In this document: positions 33,140 to 40,626 of the stretch, in pieces
Position numbering within the stretch: the stretch's first letter is position 1
How the letters are laid out: each line of letters begins with the position of its first letter
NCBI GenBank assembly: GCA_014799505.1
Contig: JAAVHV010000002.1
Location: 62,753-126,752 of the forward strand
Reading direction: 5' to 3'
DNA length: 64,000 bases
Source of the DNA: Clostridiales bacterium
GTDB taxonomy: Bacteria; Bacillota; Clostridia; Oscillospirales; Oscillospiraceae
The notes under the pieces: model-generated
Told to the model about the DNA's origin: nothing
The model's input: the letters and a program-made list of their open reading frames with translations, nothing else
Databases searched by the model: none
Program-made: the position numbers and the translations under genes

Positions 33140-33212
33140 CCCGCAAGGCCGACGGCATCCCGCCGCCGCTGGTGCAAGTCCAGCCGCCCACCAGGGCGGG
33201 CGCTCATGGGCC
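33140..33212 (+). ncRNA. Structured intergenic element E3
   Basis: Begins next to the TAA of the upstream gene: CCCGCAAGGCCGACGG, CGGC-atccc-GCCG, GCTGG-TGCAAGT-CCAGC, variable hairpin CCGCCC-acca-GGGCGG, then GCGCTCATGGGCC. Same order as E1 with a different but still self-complementary third hairpin. Confidence 0.65.
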
Positions 33213-33253
33213 GCAAAACCCAAAAACAAAAAACCAAAACAGGAGGAAATGCC

Positions 33254-34285
33254 ATGAAATACTACGAAATCAGCGAGGAAACCGCCCGCCGCGCAAATAT
33301 GATGAACTCCATGCGCGACTACAAACCCGGCAGCGCAACCGCCGAATATCGCACTGCTGTGGACCAAGCCGCCGCCCTGGTCGAGCAGCAGAAGCAAAAA
33401 GTCAGCCCGTTCTATCACGACAAGCTGGACGGCCTTCTGGACCGCTATGCCCGCCGCCTTGCCGCTTACTACAACGACTACTACCGCAACGAGGCTGCGT
33501 GTCCGTCCATCCTAATTTCCGGAGGCAGTAACTTCCCCGTCCGCAAGAAAGAAAAGCAAAACTCCCGGCGCGAAACGCTCATGCACGAGTATAACGAAAT
33601 CCAATCCATTTTGGACAAGATCAAAAGCGTCGGCACCGGCCCCATTGACCCAGCGGACCCCCACGCCCGCGAACTGCTGGAGGATCGGCTGCAATCCCTA
33701 CAAAGCACGCTGGACAAGGGCAAGGCCATGAACGCCCACTATCGCAAACACAAAACCATGAAGGGCTTCCAGGACTTCACCGACGAAAAAGCCGCCAAGA
33801 TGGACGCGGCCATATCCAGCGCCCCGCCCTTTGCGCAAACCCCCTTCCCTGACTTCGAGCTTGCCAGTCTCCGGGGGAAGATCAAACGTACCCAGGAAAA
33901 CCTCGCCAAATTGGCATCCATGGAGGAGCACAAGGACGACGCCGCAAATACCCTGAACTTCGACGGCGGCAGGATTTTCCTGAACATGGAACAAAACCGC
34001 CTGCAAATCTTCTTCGACGAAATCCCCAGCGAGGACATCCGCGCCGCTCTAAAATCCCATAGTTTCCGCTGGTCCCGCCGAAATGAAGCGTGGCAGCGCC
34101 AGCTAACCCATAACGCAATCTATGACGCCAAGAAAGTCCTCGGCATCACCGACACAAAATCGGCCACCGCCGCCAATCAGGGCGACGCCGCCCAGCAGGC
34201 CGCGCCCCTGGCAACTCCCGACGAGGATCCGCCGCTTGATGTCCCCACCGCCCCCGATGGTCAAGCCCTCATGCCCCTGGCATAA
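33254..34285 (+). CDS. Island protein 4, 'NFPVRKKEKQN' family of mobile elements
   Basis: 343 residues. 'RANMMNSMRDYKPGSATAEYRTAVDQAAALVE', 'SGGSNFPVRKKEKQNSRRETL' and the C-terminal 'NRLQIFFDEIPSEDIRAALKSHSFRWSRRNEAWQRQLT' identify a family I know from conjugative elements and large polyvalent proteins (a nucleic-acid-related module of unsettled function). AGGAGGAAA precedes ATG 33254. The C-terminal ~50 residues are low complexity. Confidence 0.75.
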   Translation: MKYYEISEETARRANMMNSMRDYKPGSATAEYRTAVDQAAALVEQQKQKVSPFYHDKLDGLLDRYARRLAAYYNDYYRNEAACPSILISGGSNFPVRKKEKQNSRRETLMHEYNEIQSILDKIKSVGTGPIDPADPHARELLEDRLQSLQSTLDKGKAMNAHYRKHKTMKGFQDFTDEKAAKMDAAISSAPPFAQTPFPDFELASLRGKIKRTQENLAKLASMEEHKDDAANTLNFDGGRIFLNMEQNRLQIFFDEIPSEDIRAALKSHSFRWSRRNEAWQRQLTHNAIYDAKKVLGITDTKSATAANQGDAAQQAAPLATPDEDPPLDVPTAPDGQALMPLA

Positions 34286-34306
34286 CACAAAAGCACAACG
34301 CCCCGG

Positions 34307-34335
34307 TTGACCGCCGGGGCCGTTTGTGCTATGAT
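34307..34335 (+). promoter_or_regulatory. Promoter of island gene 5, embedded in a hairpin
   Basis: TTGACC (34307-34312), 17 bp, TATGAT (34330-34335). The region can fold as CCCCGG-ttgaccg-CCGGGG flanked by GCACAA/TTTGTGC, overlapping the end of the preceding operon. It may be a terminator remnant or an operator. Confidence 0.65.
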
Positions 34336-34360
34336 CGAGCCACAAAATGGAGGTGCCTCA

Positions 34361-34672
34361 ATGGACAACAAAACAGAAGTGTTTGCCCCGTACCGCTGTG
34401 CTGCCGTCTTTGCCGACGGTTCCCGGCTTACCTTCGACGGTCTCACCCGCGATCAGGCGCGGGCCACCATGGAGGCCGCTATGGAGCAACATGGGGACCT
34501 CGGCTGGTGGGACTGGGTGACAGACGAAAACTACCGGCACGGGGAGTATTACAAGCTGATACCCCCTCCGCCGCACCTTCCGTTCCCCATCATTGATCTG
34601 CCTGACTGCCAGACCGATGAAGAGCGCCTAAAAGCCCTACAGGACCCCTTTGAAGAGGACGGCGAGCCGTGA
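34361..34672 (+). CDS. Island protein 5, unknown
   Basis: 103 residues. 'LTFDGLTRDQARATMEAAMEQHGDLGWWDWVTDENYRHGEYYKLIPPP'. Not recognised. ATG 34361 has TGGAGG upstream and its own promoter 25 bp before; the track start at 34307 lies in the -35. Convergent with the early operon behind a shared terminator. Confidence 0.65.
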   Translation: MDNKTEVFAPYRCAAVFADGSRLTFDGLTRDQARATMEAAMEQHGDLGWWDWVTDENYRHGEYYKLIPPPPHLPFPIIDLPDCQTDEERLKALQDPFEEDGEP

Positions 34673-34687
34673 CCCGCCGAGAACAAG

Positions 34688-34730
34688 AAAAGCCCTCCAG
34701 AAACCGTGTAAACGGCTTCCGGAGGGCTTC
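34688..34730. terminator. Bidirectional terminator between island and early operon
   Basis: AAGCCCTCC-A-GAAACCGT / ACGGCTTC-C-GGAGGGCTT, loop GTAA. T-rich on both sides (CTTCTCTT on plus, TTTTCTTG on minus). Separates convergent transcripts. Confidence 0.8.
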
Positions 34731-34738
34731 TCTTCTGC

Positions 34739-34825
34739 CTATTCGCAAATTGTTTTTCCAGCGCCGATTTTTGGCGCGGGGAAGTCGTCGCAGTACGCGC
34801 ATATTGCCCCCGCACCAAAATCCAT
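34739..34825 (-). CDS. Possible 28-aa CxxC peptide
   Basis: 'MDFGAGAICAYCDDFPAPKIGAGKTICE', preceded by GGAAAGAGACG. Last possible gene of the early operon; could equally be chance. Too short for the track. Confidence 0.35.
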   Translation of the reverse strand: MDFGAGAICAYCDDFPAPKIGAGKTICE

Positions 34826-34926
34826 AATCAACGTCTCTTTCCGGCGTCCGCCGAACGCCTGGCCGGTCCCCGCTGGAGGCACTGAAAGGACCCGCCGCCG
34901 GACCGCAAAACCGGCCCTTGCTACCT

Positions 34927-35409
34927 CTAATCGCGCGCGCGCGAGGCGCGGCCCAAAAGCTCGTCCGCCATCGGCACTTCTTCCAGGGCTTCCCCCAGCC
35001 GGTCCAGCGCCTTGTCGTGCTGCCAGCGGGCGGTCCTGTCCGGCACGCCGTTTGAGACTGCAATCCGCACCCAACTGTACCTATCCCGGTACTTGGCGAC
35101 AATCAGCTTTTTGTACTCACCTTTCAGCACGTCCAAACAGCCCTGAATGTTCTCCCGATCCACGACCAACACATGGTCCCGGACGGCGATTTCCTCCAGC
35201 CTGTTCCGCACGTTCCGCGCATCCACCCGCACGGCCAGCGTTTCGGTTGGTTTCCCCGGCATGGAGCCATGCGGCGTGCCGTCATACGACGTGCCGCGCA
35301 GGCCGTTGTACTCGGCCTCTAGCTCCGCCCGCTCGTCAGCCAGCAGCGCCCGCATTTCCGGAATCCCGAAATAGTACGCTATTACCCTTTTCACGTCCTT
35401 ACGCCGCAT
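34927..35409 (-). CDS. ArpU-like phage transcriptional regulator
   Basis: 160 residues. 'RVIAYYFGIPEMRALLADERAELEAEYNGLRG' and a sigma-region-4-like C-terminus ('YKKLIVAKYRDRYSWVRIAVSNGVPDRTARWQHDKALDRLGEAL') fit the ArpU/RinA group of late-gene activators. GGAGGCAGGAG precedes ATG 35409. As last major early gene, it probably switches on the late operon beginning at 29454, although the island lies between them. Ends beside a GC-alternating tract (CGCGCGCGCG). Confidence 0.75.
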   Translation of the reverse strand: MRRKDVKRVIAYYFGIPEMRALLADERAELEAEYNGLRGTSYDGTPHGSMPGKPTETLAVRVDARNVRNRLEEIAVRDHVLVVDRENIQGCLDVLKGEYKKLIVAKYRDRYSWVRIAVSNGVPDRTARWQHDKALDRLGEALEEVPMADELLGRASRARD

Positions 35410-35429
35410 AGCTCCTGCCTCCATGTCAG

Positions 35430-35864
35430 TTAGTTCTTTTCCGATCTCCACGGACCGCGCCATTCCCGCTGACGCGGCCTGGTTCTTTTCTGCGCAACCC
35501 ACGCACTTTCTCTGGCCTTGTATTGGCGGAATCTGGAGGTTGTTTCCCGCTCCACGGCCCGCCGTTTCTCCCGCGCCTCTTTCCGGGCCCACGCCGTCAT
35601 GAAGTTCAGAGGCGCGCCCTGTTCAGGTCGTTCGTCGATAGCATACATAGCCAGCAGCTCCTTACAGACCATCAATCCATTACCCATTGCCAGTATTATG
35701 TTTATAAGCGCCTGTGTAGTTTCTTCCGCCGAATAGACAGTCCTTTCCGCAAGTATGCGCGCTGCCTTTTCAATCTCCCCCACCTCTTCTTCCGCCAACG
35801 CCATCACATTCGCTATCGCCCTAACTCCGTTGCACCCGATCACGCGGGCTTCTGCGTTCTCCAT
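35430..35864 (-). CDS. Phage early protein, unknown
   Basis: 144 residues. A helical N-terminus ('NGVRAIANVMALAEEEVGEIEKAARILAERTVYSAEETTQALINIILAMGNGLMVCKELL') and a strongly basic C-terminus ('RTRPRQREWRGPWRSEKN'). The basic tail suggests nucleic acid contact. It follows parB by 10 nt. Not recognised. Confidence 0.6.
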   Translation of the reverse strand: MENAEARVIGCNGVRAIANVMALAEEEVGEIEKAARILAERTVYSAEETTQALINIILAMGNGLMVCKELLAMYAIDERPEQGAPLNFMTAWARKEAREKRRAVERETTSRFRQYKARESAWVAQKRTRPRQREWRGPWRSEKN

Positions 35865-35874
35865 CCGCCCGCCC

Positions 35875-36990
35875 TCACTTCCGCAGGGCCGCGATTGCCA
35901 CGGCCAGCGCGTCGGCCCGTTCCGCCCATGTGTCCGCCAGATTAGCTTCAATAGCAAGCATTTCCTCGCAGTACATTTGCAGGTCCTCCAGGATGTACGC
36001 GGCCCGTCGCTGGTGCATCGGCTCTTTCTCCGGCTCCGCCGAATCAGACGCAGGAGCGGGAGCGGGCGGCGCGGGGAAATCCACAACTTTCCCAGCGTTT
36101 TCCACGGCGGGCGGGTCCGTTATCAGCTCCGGCGGCTCAACTTGCATTTTCGTCTCCACTTCCCGCACAGATACGCCCGGCCCATACTTCGGACCTTCCG
36201 CCGCCGGTTCCGGCTCTTCCTGTTCCGCTTTTGGCTTCTCCGGCGTCCGCAGTTCTTCCCGCAGGCGCTTCACTTCGTCGATGGACGGACCGCGCTTCAT
36301 GGCTCTTGCCCGGTCCAGCGCCGTCAACTGCTCCCGCTCGTTCATGGTGGACAGCTCATAGGCCACGGAGATATTGATTTTCCCCTCTTCCAGCCACGTC
36401 TTGAACGCGGGAATCAGGTGCTTTGCGATACTGTCATACCGGCCCACCTGTGCGGGTGTAGTCCCCAACTGCTCGGCAATGAGCTTGCGCGTCTCGCCGG
36501 GGATTTTCTCAAACCGGCGTTTCTGCTCCAGGAGCGCCCGCAGGCGCGTTGCCTCCTGTACCTTGTCCCAGTCCGTTTTCTCCCGTTGTCCGTTGGTGGT
36601 GATAAGCAAAATTGCCTCGTCAATGGCCCGCAGCTCGTCGGCGTCCGCGCCCGGCTCCCGCTCGTCGGCGTCCACCATGCAGGGCATTTTCCGGTAGGCT
36701 TCCTTGCCCTGCTTCACAAGCTGGAGAGACGCCAGCCGCCGCCGGTGTCCGGCAATGACCTTGTACTTCCCGCCGCCCAGCGGCACCACAAGGGCGGGCT
36801 GCTTCACTCCGCCGGACAGCTCAATGAGCGTTGCCAGCTCGTCGATTGCCGACATGGAGTAGAAATTATCTTCGGACGGCACCAGGTCGTCCACGTCTAT
36901 GTATTTCAGCACGGCGCGGTCCTCGTCGGCCTTGCTTCGCGCCTGGACCGTCCCCCGGCCCTTCTGCAAGTTCATAATGTCGAATCCCAC
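35875..36990 (-). CDS. ParB/Spo0J-like partition protein
   Basis: 371 residues. ParB N-terminal motif 'KYKVIAGHRRRLASLQLV' (box II) with 'SAIDELATLIELSGGVKQPALVV', then a KorB-like HTH 'AEQLGTTPAQVGRYDSIAKHLIPAFKTWLEEGKINISVAYELS'. The C-terminus is an acidic/proline-rich linker and a helical end ('AAYILEDLQMYCEEMLAIEANLADTW'). It could bind CTP and a parS-like site; no parS was identified. Downstream of a ParA gene with two small genes between. Confidence 0.85.
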   Translation of the reverse strand: MGFDIMNLQKGRGTVQARSKADEDRAVLKYIDVDDLVPSEDNFYSMSAIDELATLIELSGGVKQPALVVPLGGGKYKVIAGHRRRLASLQLVKQGKEAYRKMPCMVDADEREPGADADELRAIDEAILLITTNGQREKTDWDKVQEATRLRALLEQKRRFEKIPGETRKLIAEQLGTTPAQVGRYDSIAKHLIPAFKTWLEEGKINISVAYELSTMNEREQLTALDRARAMKRGPSIDEVKRLREELRTPEKPKAEQEEPEPAAEGPKYGPGVSVREVETKMQVEPPELITDPPAVENAGKVVDFPAPPAPAPASDSAEPEKEPMHQRRAAYILEDLQMYCEEMLAIEANLADTWAERADALAVAIAALRK

Positions 36991-36993
36991 AGA

Positions 36994-37281
36994 TTATCCC
37001 TCCTTGTTCGCTTCCGTCTCGGGAAACCAGTGCAACCGCAGCGGGCACCAGCGCGGGGATGTCTTGATTTTCGGCTTATCGCCGCCCATCGGCGTGAATC
37101 CGATAAACCCCGGCGCTCGTGTGCTTTTTGGGCATACCCGGCGAAACATTTCCAGCGCGTCCGGGTGTTCGCACCAGCAATTCCCGCGCGGATTCCCGTT
37201 ATTGTTCCCGTTGCAGATCGCCCGCCCCGTCATGCGCATATATGGGCACATCCCGCAGTTCGGCGTTTTTCTTTTCTCCAC
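36994..37281 (-). CDS. Cys-rich protein between parB and J-domain gene
   Basis: 95 residues with 8 cysteines ('NCGMCPYMRMTGRAICNG', 'NCWCEHPDALEMFRRVCP', 'RWCPLRLHW'). Pattern suggests metal or Fe-S binding. GTG start at 37281 in the context GTAAACCGTG, shared with the next two genes. Its function is unknown; I have seen this type in other phages of Clostridia. Confidence 0.7.
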   Translation of the reverse strand: MEKRKTPNCGMCPYMRMTGRAICNGNNNGNPRGNCWCEHPDALEMFRRVCPKSTRAPGFIGFTPMGGDKPKIKTSPRWCPLRLHWFPETEANKEG

Positions 37282-37284
37282 GGT

Positions 37285-37797
37285 TTACGCCCCTCTCGCA
37301 ATTTTCAGGCAGGCTTCGTAATTCTGATTCAGGGTCCGAAACGCATTTTCGTCCCCTCCGGCGTCAGGGTGCAGGACCTTTGCCATCCGTTTATACTGTG
37401 CCTTGATCTCCGCCTCGTCGGATGGCATGGATGAAAAGCCCATTGCCGTAAAGCACGGCTCCAACGGCGGCGCAGCGGGCAGGGCAGGCACCCCGGCCAG
37501 CAGCATATCCAACGTGAAAATGCCCTTCTCCACGGCGCGGGCCAGCCCTTCCAGTGAGTAGACCACCTCGGCAAACAGGTCCGCCACGTAGTACAGGTTG
37601 CGCTTGCAAGCGGCGGACTTCTGGCTGTCGTTCTCGAAACGGTAGACCTTCCCGCCGTACACCATTTCGACAAAGCAGCTCGCACCGTCCTTCCCCTGGC
37701 TCCAGTTGCTTTGATACTTCTTCACGCCCAGGCGCTCCATGACCCGGGCCAGTTTCTTTTCAAAATCCTCCATGGACCCGCTATACTGTCTTTTCAC
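37285..37797 (-). CDS. J-domain (DnaJ-like) phage protein
   Basis: 170 residues. The C-terminal ~60 residues are a J-domain: 'EAEIKAQYKRMAKVLHPDAGGDENAFRTLNQNYEACLKIA', with the HPD motif intact. The N-terminal ~110 residues ('YQSNWSQGKDGASCFVEMVYGGKVYRFEND') are phage-specific. It should recruit host DnaK. GTG start, GGAGGGG upstream. Encoded between parA and parB, so it may act in partition or replication complex remodelling (inference). Confidence 0.8.
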   Translation of the reverse strand: MKRQYSGSMEDFEKKLARVMERLGVKKYQSNWSQGKDGASCFVEMVYGGKVYRFENDSQKSAACKRNLYYVADLFAEVVYSLEGLARAVEKGIFTLDMLLAGVPALPAAPPLEPCFTAMGFSSMPSDEAEIKAQYKRMAKVLHPDAGGDENAFRTLNQNYEACLKIARGA

Positions 37798-37800
37798 GGT

Positions 37801-38586
37801 TTACCCCTCCTTCCGCTTGTCCGAATCGGTCAAGTCCAAATACTCCGCTGTCAGCTTCTTGTACTGGATAGCGGCCCAGGAGCGCGGGGCGAACACGCAC
37901 AGCGGCGTTTCCTCCAGCGTGCTTTCCGACACTTTTGGATTGTAGTTGATCGCCGTCTGGAATACAGGGCAGATACCGCTATCCTCCAGCGACCGGCGCG
38001 CCGCCTCGAACGGCTCCCGGCGCTGCCAGTGGGTGAAGAACGCGCCCCGTATCGTCAGCCCCGGATTGGCGCCCTCCCGGACAGCCTGCACCTGTTCCAC
38101 AAGGTCCAGCAGGCCGGAAAAAGAAAACTCGTCCGGTCGAATGGGGATAAGTACGTCGTCCGCCGCCGTCAGCACGTTCAGCGTCACCATGTCCACCGCC
38201 GGGCCGTTGTCGATGATGCAGAAATCGTAATCGTTCCGCACCCGCGCCAACGCCGCCGCCAGCGTCCCGGACGTGTCTGCCGAATCCTCGTACAGCTCCC
38301 GATCCGTGGAATACAGGTCCATGTTGGACGTGATGATGTCCAGCCCCTTATACTCCGTCGGATAGGTAGCCGCCGCAATGTCCACCAGCTCCGGCCCCAG
38401 CAGCAGCGCCGCCGTGCCGTTCTGCTCTCCGTACCGGCGGAAATACCGGGAGGCGTTGCCCTGCTTGTCCGCGTCCACCAACAGCACCTTCTTGTGATGG
38501 ACCGCCGCCAGGATGTGGGCCACGTTCGCCGCCGAAACGGTTTTCCCGGTTCCGCCCTTCAGGTTGATAAAGGCAAGCGTTTTCAC
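37801..38586 (-). CDS. ParA family ATPase
   Basis: 261 residues. Deviant Walker A 'INLKGGTGKTVSAANVAHIL', Walker A' 'VLLVDADKQGNAS', Walker B 'YDFCIIDNGPAVDMVTLNVL', 'IPIRPDEFSFSGL'. Type Ib length without a DNA-binding N-terminal domain. GTG start after GGAGGAGAGG. With ParB it forms a plasmid-type partition system. Confidence 0.9.
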   Translation of the reverse strand: MKTLAFINLKGGTGKTVSAANVAHILAAVHHKKVLLVDADKQGNASRYFRRYGEQNGTAALLLGPELVDIAAATYPTEYKGLDIITSNMDLYSTDRELYEDSADTSGTLAAALARVRNDYDFCIIDNGPAVDMVTLNVLTAADDVLIPIRPDEFSFSGLLDLVEQVQAVREGANPGLTIRGAFFTHWQRREPFEAARRSLEDSGICPVFQTAINYNPKVSESTLEETPLCVFAPRSWAAIQYKKLTAEYLDLTDSDKRKEG

Positions 38587-38589
38587 TGT

Positions 38590-38826
38590 TTATCCCTCTC
38601 CTCCCTCGGCGGCAGGCTTAAAAAGACTGCACTCCCGCATTGGTCCATAATCTTCTCCGTCGTCCGGCTCCGTCCTGTCCGGCCAGCAGTCATAGCAAGC
38701 ATGAGGGCTGCATCCGCTTGGTACGTCTTTGTATCCTTTCCTGAAATTTTGACACGCGGGGCAGAGACACCCGTTTTCTCCCGGCCCAGGCCCGCACAGT
38801 TTTTCACCAAAATTAAACGCGCTCAT
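38590..38826 (-). CDS. Small Cys-rich early protein
   Basis: 78 residues: 'GCLCPACQNFRKGYKDVPSGCSPHACYDCWPDRTEPDDGED', eight cysteines in total, probably zinc binding. ATG 38826 overlaps the preceding stop (ATGA). Function unknown. Confidence 0.6.
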   Translation of the reverse strand: MSAFNFGEKLCGPGPGENGCLCPACQNFRKGYKDVPSGCSPHACYDCWPDRTEPDDGEDYGPMRECSLFKPAAEGGEG

Positions 38827-39455
38827 TCTCCCGCCCCTTTCTGGAACAGCGTTCCTTGATTTTCCTCCAGCTCCGCCCGCTCTTTTGGGGTGTACATCTG
38901 CTCTTTTTTTATCAGGGCGGTGCGGCACAAATCCGTCAGCTTTTCCATGTGGTCGATAAGATCCGCACTCACAACGTCTATTGGCATAATAACTGCTTGA
39001 ACCACCATACCGATTTTTGCTATGATGTACATTCCGCTATCGCCGCTCCGTCGCTCGTACAGGTGCATATAGTCCAAACTATCCAGCGGCGCAAGATATT
39101 TGTCCTGGATAAACACAATGCCCGCAGAGGTTTGCAGGGGAAGCAGCGTCTGTCCCTCGTAGCGTAAGCACAGCTTCGGGTCGTCAACCTGACGCTCCAC
39201 CGGGTCTGCGTCATCCCAATTGATGCTGGCCGGCGCATCTTTGTGGCGGAAAATTAACTTCTCCTTCCTCTTTTCCGAGATGTCGAACATTGCGCAAAGG
39301 TTTTCCGGATCCAAGTACGGCAATCCGTCAATGGGGTAGGCCGCACATCCATCTCCCAGCCATTGACGTATAAATGTCCCCGCTCCATTTACCTGGTCAC
39401 ACAGATAGAACATTCCCATTCTGTCGCACAGCGCTGCGACTTTCTTTAACTTCAC
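38823..39455 (-). CDS. Early phage protein, unknown
   Basis: 210 residues, no recognised domain. 'VKLKKVAALCDRMGMFYLCDQ'-type start and 'WLGDGCAAYPIDGLPYLDPENLCAMFDISEKRKEKL' suggest an alpha/beta protein. In operon with the nuclease gene 3 nt upstream. Confidence 0.6.
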   Translation of the reverse strand: MKLKKVAALCDRMGMFYLCDQVNGAGTFIRQWLGDGCAAYPIDGLPYLDPENLCAMFDISEKRKEKLIFRHKDAPASINWDDADPVERQVDDPKLCLRYEGQTLLPLQTSAGIVFIQDKYLAPLDSLDYMHLYERRSGDSGMYIIAKIGMVVQAVIMPIDVVSADLIDHMEKLTDLCRTALIKKEQMYTPKERAELEENQGTLFQKGAGE

Positions 39456-39458
39456 GCC

Positions 39459-39968
39459 TTATACCTCCTGAATGTCGATATTGAAGCGCTCCTTCATCAG
39501 CTTGCGCTTCATAATGTATTCTTTTGTCCTGGTGGCGCGGCTCTTTACATCCTCCACCACCATCACCCAAAAGCTCCCATCGTATTCTCCCCACGGGTCG
39601 TCTCTTGGCTTCATGTAAGTAAAATCCGCCTTGTACCTGATAGCTCGCACCCGTCGGCCCGCACCGTCTGTATAGGCTTCCTGCAATGTGAAGTCTACCT
39701 GCATCCGCAGGTTCCGGATTTGCCCAGTCTGCTCCAGCGCTTTCAAGTGGTCGTACCGGCGCGCTTCCTTCTGACTGTCAAACCGCAGGACGTTCCCAGC
39801 GGCTGTCACCCGCTCGGTGGGCTTATTGTGATACTTCCGCCCGCCGACCGGCGCACCCTCGGCGGTAGAAGGAAGAGACACACGTTGATTCTGCTGCGCT
39901 CTCTTCATGAGCTTCCGCAAAGCCTGTTCCTGATAGGCGGGCGGCAGGTCTTTCACATCAATAGCCAT
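39459..39968 (-). CDS. DUF1064 family nuclease
   Basis: 169 residues. 'RFDSQKEARRYDHLKALEQTGQIRNLRMQVDFTLQ', 'RYKADFTYMK' and 'VVEDVKSRATRTKEYIMKRKLM' display the E...D...ExK pattern of a PD-(D/E)XK nuclease. DUF1064 proteins occur in phage replication regions and may resolve recombination intermediates. Confidence 0.85.
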   Translation of the reverse strand: MAIDVKDLPPAYQEQALRKLMKRAQQNQRVSLPSTAEGAPVGGRKYHNKPTERVTAAGNVLRFDSQKEARRYDHLKALEQTGQIRNLRMQVDFTLQEAYTDGAGRRVRAIRYKADFTYMKPRDDPWGEYDGSFWVMVVEDVKSRATRTKEYIMKRKLMKERFNIDIQEV

Positions 39969-39971
39969 AGC

Positions 39972-40319
39972 TCACTCCCCCCAGCTGGAAGTGCGGGGCA
40001 TATCATTTGCGTTCACCACGCGCAGCGTCGCCCGCACATTCACCTTCTGCTCGTAAATGTCATTCTGACTTTCCCACAGGATAAAGCCGGATTGATAAAG
40101 CTCCTGCAAAAGCAATTCCAGCAAACGGCTTTTGCAATATCTCTCGAACCCAAACGGACTTCCTGCATCCGGCGGCTGGACGCTGATTTGCGCCTGCACT
40201 TTCTGCAACGGCACATCCGCCGTCCTCGTGATTTCCCTCCGAATCGGTGTAAATTGCTCGGTATATCCGCCCTGCTTTTTAATCAGCCAGCGGCGCAGGC
40301 GGTCAAAAAACTTCTTCAT
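39972..40319 (-). CDS. Early phage protein, unknown
   Basis: 115 residues; start ATG 40319 (MKKFFDRLRRWLIKKQGG) with GGAGCGGG upstream. 'FTPIRREITRTADVPLQKVQAQISVQ' and 'RATLRVVNANDMPRTSSWGE'. Not recognised. The amphipathic basic N-terminus may contact membrane or nucleic acid. Confidence 0.6.
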   Translation of the reverse strand: MKKFFDRLRRWLIKKQGGYTEQFTPIRREITRTADVPLQKVQAQISVQPPDAGSPFGFERYCKSRLLELLLQELYQSGFILWESQNDIYEQKVNVRATLRVVNANDMPRTSSWGE

Positions 40320-40354
40320 TTCCCGCTCCGCCGCCCTTTCCGTCGCTTCTCCAT

Positions 40355-40516
40355 TCAGTAGTCCCGGACGATCTCTTTCCGCTCCCACTCGGTGGTGTTG
40401 GCGACCAAAAGGCCATAGCTGGTCTTACGCCGTTTGGCCTCCAGCACCAGGGCGGACAGGGCTTCCGATTCCGTGGCACAGCCGCCGCCTGGTAGCTCGA
40501 CCACACTTCTGCTCAT
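40355..40516 (-). CDS. 53-aa early phage protein
   Basis: Missed by the track. 'MSRSVVELPGGGCATESEALSALVLEAKRRKTSYGLLVANTTEWERKEIVRDY'-type sequence (quoted in part), of which 'RRKTSYGLLVANT' and 'EIVRDY' recur in related phages as far as I recall. ATG 40516, TGA 40355. It overlaps the upstream zinc-ribbon gene. Confidence 0.6.
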   Translation of the reverse strand: MSRSVVELPGGGCATESEALSALVLEAKRRKTSYGLLVANTTEWERKEIVRDY

Positions 40517-40622
40517 GTGTACGATCTCCCTTCGTTTGTTCTATTTTCCGCCTGCAATCGCAGACCTCCCCGGCGTCCAGATGGTCGCCGCAGAATGGGC
40601 ACACTCTGTACTGTCTGCCCAC
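40425..40622 (-). CDS. Mini zinc-ribbon protein
   Basis: 65 residues; GTG start 4 nt behind the Rep stop. 'YRVCPFCGDHLDAGEVCDCRRK' gives CxxC...CxC. The last ~25 residues overlap the next gene in another frame and look non-globular. Many such proteins (compare 47477-47689) accompany phage early genes. Confidence 0.6.
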   Translation of the reverse strand: MGRQYRVCPFCGDHLDAGEVCDCRRKIEQTKGDRTHEQKCGRATRRRLCHGIGSPVRPGAGGQTA

Positions 40623-40626
40623 GCGC

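Noticed and set aside
34549-35102. Minus-strand ORFs across the 34.7-kb terminator
   Set aside because: They read through the strong bidirectional terminator and the opposite-strand gene 34361-34672; no RBS.
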